DNA from: Paenibacillus sp. FSL W8-0426
GTDB lineage: Bacteria; Bacillota; Bacilli; Paenibacillales; Paenibacillaceae
Assembly (NCBI RefSeq): GCF_037969725.1
Contig: NZ_CP150203.1
Coordinates: 1,752,001-1,816,000 of the forward strand
Length of the DNA stretch: 64,000 nucleotides
Direction of reading: 5' to 3'
The translations under genes were made by a program, and so were the position numbers. Positions within the stretch are counted from its first letter, which is position 1. Each line of letters begins with the position of its first letter. This document shows, one piece after another, positions 1 through 8,718 of this stretch. The notes under the pieces were generated by a model that was not told where the DNA came from, made no database searches, and was given only the letters and a program-made list of their open reading frames with translations.

Positions 1-70
1 CAAGAAGGTTCGACTCATGTACACTAGCACTATCATTGACAAAATCGATGCCAACGGAGGCTCATATAAC

Positions 71-613
71 ATGAATCATCCAAGTGCCTATCATTATTAT
101 GACAAGCGGTTCGGTCCGTTCCGCAATCTGTCGAGCCTGAGCGAACGCGAGGCGGAAACGGTCACTGCCGGGCTGCGCGAGGAAGGGCGCAATTTCGCGA
201 GTCGGCGATCCGCGGATTACATGGTTGTTCGGCGCAAGCTTGAGCGGAGAGCGCGAGAGCTGTTTATCGCCAAGGGCGGTCGGCCGATGAACCCGTATCC
301 CCATTATCTGACGCTGGGAGCATGCGATTGGCTGGAATCCTGGTACGCGGAGCCGGATCGGATCAAGATTGGCTGGGAGCAATTGCGGGCCGATGCGGTA
401 AGTTTTACATATGGCGATCTCTTTCCGACCATGCGCTACGAAGACGGCATGCCTTACCGGAAGAAAATATATACCAAAGCTGAAATCTTGGACGTGGTTC
501 ATACCTACGGCTGGCCTCAGGATTGGAACCGAAATGGTGACCAGGGTCCGGAACGATACATCGAGGTCCAGATCTGGGACGAAGATCTGATCAGAGAGCA
601 CGGAAGGGCTTGA
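71..613 (+). CDS. Hypothetical protein, 180 aa
   Basis: I do not recognise this protein. It is soluble, with no signal peptide or membrane segment, and is rich in Arg, Tyr and Trp; a basic stretch near residues 44-62 is followed by an aromatic C-terminal half with many acidic residues. An upstream in-frame ATG at 17 exists, but the ATG at 71 has a GGAGG about 11 nt before it and is preferred. It stands alone ahead of the sugar-transport operon, with a hairpin and T-run after it at 695-748. No catalytic motif is visible, so no function is proposed. Confidence 0.6.
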   Translation: MNHPSAYHYYDKRFGPFRNLSSLSEREAETVTAGLREEGRNFASRRSADYMVVRRKLERRARELFIAKGGRPMNPYPHYLTLGACDWLESWYAEPDRIKIGWEQLRADAVSFTYGDLFPTMRYEDGMPYRKKIYTKAEILDVVHTYGWPQDWNRNGDQGPERYIEVQIWDEDLIREHGRA

Positions 614-657
614 ATCCCTGTGCCATGGCGGTCTTCCCTGCTTGCAAAAAAGTGCAA

Positions 658-686
658 TTGCAGGAAATTCGAGCATTCGTTATAGT
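658..686 (+). promoter_or_regulatory. Candidate sigma-A promoter for the sugar ABC operon
   Basis: TTGCAG at 658-663 and TATAGT at 681-686 are separated by exactly 17 nt. Transcription would start near 693, directly at the 5' arm of the hairpin at 695-740, about 110 nt before the start codon of the binding protein. That position makes it uncertain whether this promoter or one after the hairpin is used. Confidence 0.35.
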
Positions 687-694
687 GTGTGAAA

Positions 695-748
695 GCTTTG
701 ATCGATACGGGAAAGGCTTGCCGAGCCCGAAAATCAAAGCCCATTTTT
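695..748 (+). terminator. Hairpin plus T-run ahead of the sugar-binding protein gene
   Basis: GCTTTGAT (695-702) pairs perfectly with ATCAAAGC (733-740), with an inner CGGG/CCCG stem (708-711 and 726-729), and is followed by five T at 744-748. It can be the terminator of the unknown gene ending at 613. If the promoter at 658-686 is real, it is instead an attenuator in the operon leader. Confidence 0.5.
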
Positions 749-804
749 CAAGCCTTAATCCGATTAATTAGATAGGTTTAAAAGGCTAAGGGAGGACGAA
801 ACCG

Positions 805-2439
805 ATGCTGCACATGGAGAAAAAAAGGAATGAACAACCACCGGCGAAGACGCCGGCGGTCAAACGCAATAACCGCAATAATCGCAACCTGGCTTGGATC
901 ATCTCGGTGGTGTTGGTGATGACGGTGGTGCTGAGCGCATGCGGCACCGGAACCAAGGAAGAGGCGCAAACCCAAGGCGGTACAGTCCCTTCGAACGATC
1001 CGCTCGAACTCAGCATCATGACGATTACGCCGAGTGCCGTGCCGGCCGCGGACGACAATGTGATCAAACGGGAAATCGAGAAGGCCACCAACTCCAAAAT
1101 GACCATTCAATGGGTATCCAACAATATCTACACCGACAAATTGAATCTGACGCTCGCTTCCGGGGATATTCCCGATTTGATCATGATCAACGATCCTTTT
1201 GGCAGCACGTTTACGAAAATGGTCAAGCAGGGCGCCTTCTGGGATATCACGCCTTACATTCAGGATTATCCAAACCTGAGCAAACGCATTCCGGACATTG
1301 CCTGGGAAACGACCAAAGCGGCAGACGGCAGCAATTACGGCATACCGCGGCCAAGGCCGGTGACGGGGGATTCGTTTTTCATCATCCGCAAGGACTGGCT
1401 CGATAAACTGAATCTCAAGGTACCGGAAACGACGGATGAGCTGTTTGAAGTGATGCAGGCGTTTGTGGAGCAGGACCCGGACGGCAACGGGAAAAAGGAT
1501 ACCACGGCGCTGGCTGCCTACGTCAGTCCGGACGATCTGGGTTGGGGCGGCAATCTGGGGCCGGTGCTCGGTGCTATCGAGAGCTCGTTCCTTGGCATTA
1601 ACGGCAATTGGAAGTGGGACGAGGCTCAAGGAAAGCTGGTATATAGGGAGCTTCTTCCCGAAGTCAGGGAGTCCCTGCAGTATCTGACCAAGGCGTATGC
1701 AAACGGCATGATGCCGGAAGACCTGTTATCGCTCAAGCTGACGCAAGCAAGAGAGCTGTTCAAGCGCAACCAGGCGGGAATCATCGTGGACAAAACGGGC
1801 ACCATGCGCAAAATCTACGCCGACGATCTGAAAAAGGTGGACCCCGATTTCAAATATACGGATTTCTATCCGCTTACCAACCTGAACGGGTATAACCCGA
1901 AAGGTGCGGGGTACAACGGCATTCTGGCCATTCCTTCCAGCGTGCCGGAAGAGAAGATGAAGCGCATTTTGCAGCTGGTCGATACGTGGATGAACCCTGA
2001 AGTGTTCGAAATTCAGCATTACGGCATCGAAGGCGTGCATCATACGGTCGTGGACGGCAAAAAGGTGGCGAACAGCGAAAAACTGACGGCGGACAACGCT
2101 TCGGACTTCAACCATATCGTAAATATCATCGACTTGCCGTGGGATACGACGGCGGAGACGGAAGAAGAGACGCAGGCCAACGAATTGTTCAAAAAAGTGG
2201 AAGAGGAACGTGACCAAACGAGCGTGGCCGACTTGACGGCAGGATTGCAGTCCGAGACCGGGCAGAAGATTCTGCCTGAACTGAACAAAAAAATCCAGGA
2301 TTTGAAGGCGAAAATCATTCTGGGCCGCGAACCGATCGAGGCATGGGATGCATTTGTGGAATCGCTGCGCAGCGACCCGAACGTGCAGGCCATGACGGAC
2401 GAGATGACCGAGGCGTACAAGAAACGGAATGGCCAATAA
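805..2439 (+). CDS. Extracellular solute-binding lipoprotein of a sugar ABC importer (LplA/YtcQ-like)
   Basis: This is the substrate-binding lipoprotein of a carbohydrate ABC importer and sits on the outer face of the membrane. The N-terminus is basic, followed by a hydrophobic run (residues 30-43) and the lipobox LSAC with the lipidated Cys at residue 46. The 544-residue length fits the large LplA/YtcQ group (about 500 residues) rather than the shorter YesO type. The start follows GGAGG with a 9-nt gap. Two permease genes follow at once, and no ATPase gene is present, as usual for this class, which relies on a shared MsmX-type ATPase. The lyase downstream suggests oligosaccharides from rhamnogalacturonan as cargo; that substrate is inferred. 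Confidence 0.85.
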   Translation: MLHMEKKRNEQPPAKTPAVKRNNRNNRNLAWIISVVLVMTVVLSACGTGTKEEAQTQGGTVPSNDPLELSIMTITPSAVPAADDNVIKREIEKATNSKMTIQWVSNNIYTDKLNLTLASGDIPDLIMINDPFGSTFTKMVKQGAFWDITPYIQDYPNLSKRIPDIAWETTKAADGSNYGIPRPRPVTGDSFFIIRKDWLDKLNLKVPETTDELFEVMQAFVEQDPDGNGKKDTTALAAYVSPDDLGWGGNLGPVLGAIESSFLGINGNWKWDEAQGKLVYRELLPEVRESLQYLTKAYANGMMPEDLLSLKLTQARELFKRNQAGIIVDKTGTMRKIYADDLKKVDPDFKYTDFYPLTNLNGYNPKGAGYNGILAIPSSVPEEKMKRILQLVDTWMNPEVFEIQHYGIEGVHHTVVDGKKVANSEKLTADNASDFNHIVNIIDLPWDTTAETEEETQANELFKKVEEERDQTSVADLTAGLQSETGQKILPELNKKIQDLKAKIILGREPIEAWDAFVESLRSDPNVQAMTDEMTEAYKKRNGQ

Positions 2440-2469
2440 TGATGCATGCCAAGGAAGGAGGTGCGGAGC

Positions 2470-3444
2470 ATGAGTTTGCATGAGCAGCGCATGGGCGCGT
2501 TCGGGAAGAAGCGAAACCGAATCAAGACAAGGAAAAGCGGCGCGAGTCTCTTGTCCGCGCTCAAACGCGACCGATCGTTATACCTGCTGGCTCTGCCTGG
2601 CCTGGCATTCTTCCTTGTCTTCAAATACATGCCGATGTGGGGCATCGTGATCGCTTTTTTTGACTATTCGCCCTTTCGTGGGCTTCAAGGCAGCGAATGG
2701 GTAGGCTTGCAGCACTTCTCGCATTTTTTCAGCAATCCGGATTTCCTGTTATTGTTCCGCAACACGCTGGCCATCAGCTTGCTGAACCTGCTGCTGTTCT
2801 TCCCGTTCCCGATCCTGATCTCGCTCTGTCTGAACGAGCTGCGAAGCACAGTGTACAAACGGCTGATTCAAACGGTCATCTATATGCCGCATTTCCTGTC
2901 ATGGGTCATTATTGCGGGACTGACACTGCTGCTGTTCGCCAAAGGGACAGGGATCGTCAATGAATTGTTTGCCCTGTGGGGCTGGCCGCGCTTCGATCTG
3001 CTGACGAACCCGGATTCCTTCTGGATCATGGTAACCCTGCAGGCGATGTGGAAGGAAGCGGGATGGGGAACGATCGTGTTTCTTGCCGCGATGGCCGGCG
3101 TGGATACCCAATTATACGAGGCGGCGAGAATGGACGGGGCGGGAAGACTGCGCCAGATCTGGCATATTACGCTGCCCGCCATCCGAGGCGTGATCATCGT
3201 GCTGTTTATTCTGCGGCTGGGAGACATCATGGAAGTGGGGTTCGAGCAAATTTTCCTGATGTATAACGGCGCGGTGTCCCAAGTGGCCGAAGTGTTCGAT
3301 ACGTATGTGTATCGGATGGGTATCGAGCAGGGGGATTTCAGCTACAGTACGGCGGTCGGGCTGTTCAAATCCATGGTTGGCCTTGTGCTTGTCGTGATTT
3401 CCAACCGCATCGTCAAACGTCTTGGGCATGAAGGCGTATACTGA
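2470..3444 (+). CDS. Sugar ABC transporter permease, LplB/YtcP-type
   Basis: Inner-membrane permease of the CUT1 family, 324 residues. Several hydrophobic segments are visible, the first beginning LYLLALPGLAFFLVF. The cytoplasmic EAA loop reads EAARMDGAGRLRQIW (residues about 217-231), the contact site for the ATPase. The start is the ATG at 2470, preceded by AAGGAGG with a 10-nt gap; an upstream in-frame ATG at 2446 lacks such a site. It lies 30 nt after the binding-protein gene and forms one transport unit with it and the next permease. Confidence 0.88.
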   Translation: MSLHEQRMGAFGKKRNRIKTRKSGASLLSALKRDRSLYLLALPGLAFFLVFKYMPMWGIVIAFFDYSPFRGLQGSEWVGLQHFSHFFSNPDFLLLFRNTLAISLLNLLLFFPFPILISLCLNELRSTVYKRLIQTVIYMPHFLSWVIIAGLTLLLFAKGTGIVNELFALWGWPRFDLLTNPDSFWIMVTLQAMWKEAGWGTIVFLAAMAGVDTQLYEAARMDGAGRLRQIWHITLPAIRGVIIVLFILRLGDIMEVGFEQIFLMYNGAVSQVAEVFDTYVYRMGIEQGDFSYSTAVGLFKSMVGLVLVVISNRIVKRLGHEGVY

Positions 3445-3542
3445 TCTGCTAAGAGCTGCAAGGACTTAAATAAACCGCAAAAACATACACACGTTAACGG
3501 AGAGGCAGAACCAATCTGAAGAAGCGAAGCGGTCACTTGAAA

Positions 3543-3561
3543 AGCTTTCTGAAAGAAAGCT
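3543..3561 (+). other. Small hairpin before the second permease
   Basis: AGCTTTC (3543-3549) and GAAAGCT (3555-3561) form a perfect 7-bp stem with a 5-nt loop. It has no T-run and ends about 10 nt before the GGAGGAGG ribosome binding site of the second permease. It may stabilise or separate expression of the two permease messages; no function is shown. Confidence 0.35.
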
Positions 3562-3587
3562 GCATCATATGGAGGAGGTTGCAGGGC

Positions 3588-4460
3588 GTGCTGCACGTAA
3601 AAAGAAGTGAACGGATCGGCGGGTGGCTTAATGCCATCGGGCTTGGAGTGCTTGCCGCCGCCATGTTTTTCCCGCTGTACTATGTGCTCGTCGTTTCGTT
3701 GACGGACCCGGGGGAATATTTGCAGAAAAAAATCGTGCTGTTCCCGGAGCGTTGGTCCACCGAGGCTTATGAATACCTGCTGTCCACGCCGGCCTTTGCC
3801 CGGTCGCTGGGCAACAGCGCCTTTCTCGCGACCGTGGGCACGGCGCTCAGCCTTGTCGTATCCTCATCGCTCGCGTATGCGCTGTCCCAGCGCAGATTCC
3901 GCTTCCGGCGGACGATCATGCTGCTCATCGTGCTGACGATCCTGTTCAGCCCGGGCATGATCCCGAATTATTTGCTCGTACGCGAGCTGGGGCTGATCAA
4001 TAACATTTGGTCGCTGATTTTGCCCGCGCTGGCCAACGGATGGACGGTGTTATTGATGAAAAACTTTTTCGACAGCCTGCCTGAGGAAATCGGCGAGGCG
4101 GCAGCCATCGACGGCTGCAGCGCCATTCGCACATGGGTGACCATCGTGCTGCCTTTATCCCTGCCGGCCCTGGCGGCCTTTGGTCTGTTCTTCACGGTCG
4201 GCTTCTGGAACCAATTTTTCACGGCACTGCTCTATTTGAACGATTCGGCCAAATGGCCCATTCAGGTGCTTCTGCAGAACATGCTTCTCGGCGCGTCCCA
4301 TATCGATCTGGTCACGCCGGGGCAGCAGGTGGAGACGCCTCCGACCGAAATGCTGAAGATGGCGGCGATCATCGTGGCCATCTTGCCCGTGCTGGCGGTG
4401 TATCCGTTCCTGCAAAAACATTTTGCCAAAGGAGCATTGATCGGTTCCGTGAAGGGATAG
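3588..4460 (+). CDS. Sugar ABC transporter permease, LplC/YtcP-type
   Basis: Second CUT1 permease subunit, 290 residues, of the MalG/LplC type. The EAA loop reads EAAAIDGCSAIRTWVTIVLP, and a first membrane segment starts near residue 12 (AIGLGVLAAAMFFPLYYVLV). The GTG at 3588 is preferred because GGAGGAGG stands 9 nt before it; the TTG at 3537 is in frame but has no such site. With the preceding permease it forms the membrane channel of the importer. A gap of 143 nt with a small hairpin separates the two permease genes. Confidence 0.86.
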   Translation: MLHVKRSERIGGWLNAIGLGVLAAAMFFPLYYVLVVSLTDPGEYLQKKIVLFPERWSTEAYEYLLSTPAFARSLGNSAFLATVGTALSLVVSSSLAYALSQRRFRFRRTIMLLIVLTILFSPGMIPNYLLVRELGLINNIWSLILPALANGWTVLLMKNFFDSLPEEIGEAAAIDGCSAIRTWVTIVLPLSLPALAAFGLFFTVGFWNQFFTALLYLNDSAKWPIQVLLQNMLLGASHIDLVTPGQQVETPPTEMLKMAAIIVAILPVLAVYPFLQKHFAKGALIGSVKG

Positions 4461-4524
4461 GTTGGCACACGCATGGTGTGGGTGGGTATCAACGCCATAT
4501 TTATGCAAGGGAGGAGGGATCAAC

Positions 4525-6945
4525 ATGTTCATCAAGCGTATGGCCCGAGGGCTTCCGGGAGGGCGGTATTTCAGGCGCAGCCTGCTGACGATGCTGATGA
4601 TCGCGTGCATTCCGGGTATCGTTACCGGCGGGCTGCTGTATATCTGGATCAACGTGCGCATGGAAAGCATATTGCAGGAGGCGCACGCGAAACAATTGGA
4701 GCAGCGGGCCCTCTGGGTCGGAGAGCAGCTGGATACGCTTGAATTGAACTTTTCGCAATGGGCGTTCGACCCGGTGTTCGACCATCGGCTGAAAGAGCTG
4801 GATTTTATCTACAAATACAAGCAGGTACACGAGTTGTACCGTCTGCTGCTCATGATCCGCCACTCGAATCCGTTGATCGACGACGTGCAGTTGTATCTGA
4901 AAGAACCGAGAGCGGTCATGATGAATTCCGAACGGTACGATTTCCTGACAGCGCCTGCGGAGATCAGCAGTTATGAAGGATTGCTCAGGCGTGCCCAAGG
5001 CGCATACTGGACACGCTCTGCAGACGGCGCATCGCCGATGCTGGTCAATCGCCTGCCTGCCGGCGCCGGGGACACGATCGGAGCATTGATCCTGACCGTG
5101 GACGCGGGGCAGCTCGAAAGCATGTTGGGTACGTTGTCCCCCTACGCTGGCGGCACCACGTTTCTGCTGAATGCAGACGGAACGCCATTGTTTCCGCAGG
5201 ATCGGGAGGTATCGGCCTTGCAAGCGGCCGTCGGCCTTGAGCGGAATCGGCTGGCAGACAGCGGAAGTCCGAACTCCTTCCTGATGGAATATGAAGGAAC
5301 GACGTATTCCGTGCTTTCCGGCGATTTTCGCAGGTTGGGCCACGACTGGATTTACGTTTCGGCCTCTCCCCTGAACGAGATCGTGGCGCCGATCGTGAGT
5401 GTGCCGAGATTGATTTTGGCGGTCAGCGGAGCAGGGCTGCTGCTGGCGCTCGCGTTATCCTGGATCGGCTCGCTCCGGTTGTATCAACCTTTGCAACGTT
5501 TGCTGCGACTGTTTACGGGCATAGAGCCTGCCGGCATAGAACGTGGGCGCCAAGAAAGCATGCGGGGCAACGACATGCTGTCGGGAAAGCGCAGGTCAGC
5601 GTCACGAATGGATGAAATGAAACATATCGAACAGCACTGGCTTGGCGTGAAAAGGGAGCGCGAATCATTGCAGCAACGGTTTGAAGAACAGCTTCCGCTG
5701 GCGCGGAACAATTTGCTCCAGCAGCTCACGCTTGGGCAGCTTCATTCCTCTTCGGACCGCGAATGGCGGGCCAGGCTGGCTGAGCTGGGATGGGCCGTGC
5801 AGGATGAACACTTTATCGTCATGCTGTGCCATATCCGCCCGGTCACCCTGCTGCAGAAAAACGGAAATCCGTTTGGCAAGGAATCTCCGGAGTGGATCGG
5901 CATCATGGCCGCCGACATGCTGACGCAACGGGCCGGCGAATTGCCTTGTCTCTCCGAGACGATCAACTATCACGATCTGTCCATCGCGCTGCTGCTGGCC
6001 GTTCCGCCGCATGGGGAATCAGGCATCGGCATATCCCGATTCAGGGAAGAAGTGTGCCGGATCGGGCAGCAATGGATCGATGCCGTTCAGGCGGAATGGG
6101 GCGTGCGGGTCACGGTGGCCGTCAGTCAAGCATGCGCCGATGCGACCCATCTTCCAAAGCTTGTTCAAGAGGCGCGCACAGTGCTGAGAAAAAGGCGATT
6201 TTCTTCCGCTTCTCCGCTCACCGACATGGCCGAGAATGCCGAAGAAGCCGGTATGGATCGGGCGTTCTATCCGCTGGAGCTGGAGCAGGATATCCTTGCC
6301 GCATTGCGAAACGGAAGCGAGCAGGAAGCAATGGATCGATTTCGCGATTTTGCGAATCGTTATGCCGCTTCCGCATCGCCCGGGGAGCAGGTTCGCCAGG
6401 CCATGTACCAGCTGCTTGCCCATATCCAGCATGCGCTTGCGCAATTGGGTGAAGATCCCGTGCGGCTGTTCGGGTTGGGGCTCTATGAAGAAGTGATGGA
6501 GCTTCATGATCTGGAGGAGACATGCGTGTGGTTCAGGGAGCGGATCATTCGCATTTGCGTGGAGGAATTCACCGGGCGGGAGGAGAAGCAGGTACAGATG
6601 GCGGTCCATCACATGAAGGAACATGCCGAAACGCAGTATGCCGAAGCGCTGTCCCTGGACGAACTGGCCGATGCTCACGGAATCCATGCCTATACGCTCA
6701 GCCGGGCGTTCAAACAGGCATTCGGGCAAAATTTCGTCGACTATCTCACAGCCGTCCGTTTGGAGCGGGCCAAGGAGTTGTTGAGGACGACCGACGTCAA
6801 AATCAGCGAAATTGCGGAACAGGTCGGTTATCAGCCGAGTTATTTCAATCGTTTGTTCAAGAAAAGCGAGGGCACGACACCGAACCGGTATCGACAGGAC
6901 CTTCAAAGGCAGGACGTGCATGCTCGGGATGACCGTTCCGTCTAA
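4525..6945 (+). CDS. Membrane-bound AraC-family regulator (RhgR/YtdP-like)
   Basis: This is an 806-residue one-component sensor and transcription activator. A membrane segment at about residues 19-42 is followed by an extracellular sensor region of roughly 250 residues, a second membrane segment at about 293-314, a cytoplasmic linker, and a C-terminal AraC double helix-turn-helix (about 692-790, with LSLDELADAHGIHAYTLSRAF and the second helix region IAEQVGYQPSYFNRLFKK). The start at 4525 follows GGGAGGAGGG. Relatives next to pectin loci of B. subtilis (YesS/RhgR, YtdP) share this architecture and control rhamnogalacturonan use. By position it should sense a breakdown product outside the cell and activate the transporter and lyase genes; that role is inferred. 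Confidence 0.85.
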   Translation: MFIKRMARGLPGGRYFRRSLLTMLMIACIPGIVTGGLLYIWINVRMESILQEAHAKQLEQRALWVGEQLDTLELNFSQWAFDPVFDHRLKELDFIYKYKQVHELYRLLLMIRHSNPLIDDVQLYLKEPRAVMMNSERYDFLTAPAEISSYEGLLRRAQGAYWTRSADGASPMLVNRLPAGAGDTIGALILTVDAGQLESMLGTLSPYAGGTTFLLNADGTPLFPQDREVSALQAAVGLERNRLADSGSPNSFLMEYEGTTYSVLSGDFRRLGHDWIYVSASPLNEIVAPIVSVPRLILAVSGAGLLLALALSWIGSLRLYQPLQRLLRLFTGIEPAGIERGRQESMRGNDMLSGKRRSASRMDEMKHIEQHWLGVKRERESLQQRFEEQLPLARNNLLQQLTLGQLHSSSDREWRARLAELGWAVQDEHFIVMLCHIRPVTLLQKNGNPFGKESPEWIGIMAADMLTQRAGELPCLSETINYHDLSIALLLAVPPHGESGIGISRFREEVCRIGQQWIDAVQAEWGVRVTVAVSQACADATHLPKLVQEARTVLRKRRFSSASPLTDMAENAEEAGMDRAFYPLELEQDILAALRNGSEQEAMDRFRDFANRYAASASPGEQVRQAMYQLLAHIQHALAQLGEDPVRLFGLGLYEEVMELHDLEETCVWFRERIIRICVEEFTGREEKQVQMAVHHMKEHAETQYAEALSLDELADAHGIHAYTLSRAFKQAFGQNFVDYLTAVRLERAKELLRTTDVKISEIAEQVGYQPSYFNRLFKKSEGTTPNRYRQDLQRQDVHARDDRSV

Positions 6946-6960
6946 AAAAGCCAAAGGAGC

Positions 6961-8496
6961 GTGAGAGGCGACGTGTCACAGGAATCGCATAATCAGCCGG
7001 ACATTATTTTTCTCATGACCGACCAGCAGCGATGGGATTGCATCGGTCAGTATAACGAATATATACGCACCCCGAATATCGACCGGATTGCCGCCGAAGG
7101 CATTACTTTTCAGGAGGCCGTGTGCCAGGCGCCCATGTGCGTGCCGAGCCGCAGCTCGATGATGTTCGGGTATTACCCTTCGCAGCTTGGCGTGCGGACG
7201 AACTACGGCGGGCTGTTCGAAGAAGACAGGCTGCCGTCGGAACCGCTGCCGGAGCTGATGCGCCGTGCAGGGTATCAGACCGCCGGCTTTGGGAAAACGC
7301 ACTGGAACCATGCCGAAGGCGTGGAAGAACCGTCTACCCGCGGATTTGAAGTGCGGGCCGTCGGATTGGCGCGCACAAGCGGCCATTACGAACAGGGAGC
7401 GACCATGATGGGAGACACCCATGCCGAGGATCTGGAGGCGTACCATCGGGAGACGAAGGATTTCGGCGGCGGCGAAGAAAACGCGAACGGTTATACCGGG
7501 ATGACGAGCCAACTTGAGATGCATCAACACCGGGACGGATGGGTTGCGGAGCAGGCGCTGCAATTTTTGGAAGACGGCGTGGATCCGGATCGTCCGTTAT
7601 TTTTTTACTTGTCGTTTCTCAAACCGCATGCCGGCTTCAATGTGCCGAAAGCATTTGAGGATCTGTACCGGCTGGAGGATATCCCCGACATCGCGCAGCC
7701 GCCCTGGCTGGACGAGCCGGACACGCATCTGTCCGCATCCGATGAATTAAATCCGCACAGCCGGCAATCGTATCTGGACAAAAGGCAGGTGTGGGAGCAG
7801 CGCAGTCCGGAAGAACGCAAACGGACCACGCTGAGATATTGGGCGAACTGTTCCTGGCTGGACCATTATTTCGGGCGTGCCCTGGAGAAGCTGGAGCGGC
7901 TTGGCAGACGACGGGACACCCTGGTCGTTTTTCTGTCGGACCATGGCGAGATGCTGGGCGAACGGCAATACCGGTTTACCAAATACAACCTGTACGACAG
8001 CAGCGTCAGAGTGCCGCTCATCCTTTCCGGATCCTACATACCCGAGCGGAACCGCGGAACCGTCGACGCCAAACCCGCAGAACTGGTCGATGTGGTGCCG
8101 ACGCTCATGGAGGCAGCCGGGCTTGAACCGAACCCGATGCTTCCCGGCGTCGATTTGCTGGGCGGGCTGCGGCATCGCGGCACGTTTTGCGAGTTCCACG
8201 GCAAAGGCGTAACCGCGCCTCATTCGGCACCCGCGTATATGTGGCGGACAGGGGAATGGAAGCTCATTTTGTATATCGAAGGCTCCGTCGCGCAGGCAGC
8301 TTCCCGGGTTCATGAAACCAAAGGAGAGCTGTATCACTTGCTCACAGACCCCAATGAGTGGGACAACCTGTATGAGCGCGAAGAGCACGCGCGGATCAGG
8401 GAGCAGCTGAAGACCGAACTGTTGATGCATCTCGCGGTCAGCTGGGCCAAAGGGCCGTTTTTCTACGATCGCGGCAGACTGAAACCGTTGAGGTAG
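6961..8496 (+). CDS. Type I sulfatase (arylsulfatase superfamily)
   Basis: Alkaline-phosphatase-superfamily sulfatase that would hydrolyse a sulfate ester. The catalytic signature CVPSR lies at residues 60-64; its Cys must become formylglycine by a maturation enzyme not encoded in the window. The N-terminal metal site (IIFLMTDQQR) and the later FLSDHGEMLGE (near residue 324) complete the active site. There is no signal peptide, so it should act in the cytoplasm on imported material. GTG at 6961 is adopted; GTG at 6973 has a more normal distance from GGAG (6956-6959) and may be the true start. It lies 15 nt after the regulator gene, so it is probably in the same transcript. Confidence 0.85.
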   Translation: MRGDVSQESHNQPDIIFLMTDQQRWDCIGQYNEYIRTPNIDRIAAEGITFQEAVCQAPMCVPSRSSMMFGYYPSQLGVRTNYGGLFEEDRLPSEPLPELMRRAGYQTAGFGKTHWNHAEGVEEPSTRGFEVRAVGLARTSGHYEQGATMMGDTHAEDLEAYHRETKDFGGGEENANGYTGMTSQLEMHQHRDGWVAEQALQFLEDGVDPDRPLFFYLSFLKPHAGFNVPKAFEDLYRLEDIPDIAQPPWLDEPDTHLSASDELNPHSRQSYLDKRQVWEQRSPEERKRTTLRYWANCSWLDHYFGRALEKLERLGRRRDTLVVFLSDHGEMLGERQYRFTKYNLYDSSVRVPLILSGSYIPERNRGTVDAKPAELVDVVPTLMEAAGLEPNPMLPGVDLLGGLRHRGTFCEFHGKGVTAPHSAPAYMWRTGEWKLILYIEGSVAQAASRVHETKGELYHLLTDPNEWDNLYEREEHARIREQLKTELLMHLAVSWAKGPFFYDRGRLKPLR

Positions 8497-8587
8497 ATTG
8501 CCTGCGACGGACGTGCCCGTGGTTACACCTTGTATTGGACCTTTAGGCGTGGATGCGCGTGTCGCTTCACATGAATTACTCTGTTGA

Positions 8588-8599
8588 CCGGGTAACCGG
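8588..8599 (+). other. GNRA-capped mini-hairpin before the lyase attenuator
   Basis: CCGG-GTAA-CCGG forms a 4-bp GC stem capped by a GNRA tetraloop. It abuts the GAGGCAAAG arm of the next hairpin and shares one base with it. It could be part of a folded leader RNA that competes with the terminator. Confidence 0.35.
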
Positions 8600-8682
8600 A
8601 GGCAAAGCCGTTGGCTGCCAGAATGCTTGCAGGACGAAATTCGATGCGGGCAGGGCGGAAGTCGGACTTTGCCTCTTTTTTT
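8599..8682 (+). terminator. Intrinsic terminator or attenuator in the lyase leader
   Basis: GAGGCAAAG (8599-8607) pairs perfectly with CTTTGCCTC (8667-8675), extended by CCG/CGG across one bulged base, and is followed by seven T (8676-8682). The loop holds further pairings CTGCC/GGCAG and GAAT/ATTC. Only 36 nt separate the T-run from the lyase ATG, too little for a promoter plus ribosome binding site. Transcription of the lyase therefore seems to pass through this hairpin, which suggests conditional readthrough. Confidence 0.7.
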
Positions 8683-8718
8683 ATACCAAAGATTAATCAC
8701 GATGGAGGCGAGTTTGCG

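Noticed and set aside
8583..8620. GEMM (c-di-GMP-I) riboswitch
   Set aside because: Only GGAGGCAAAGCC resembles the aptamer, with one base changed; the GGCAAACC half and the receptor region are not seen. Kept as an unclassified leader structure.
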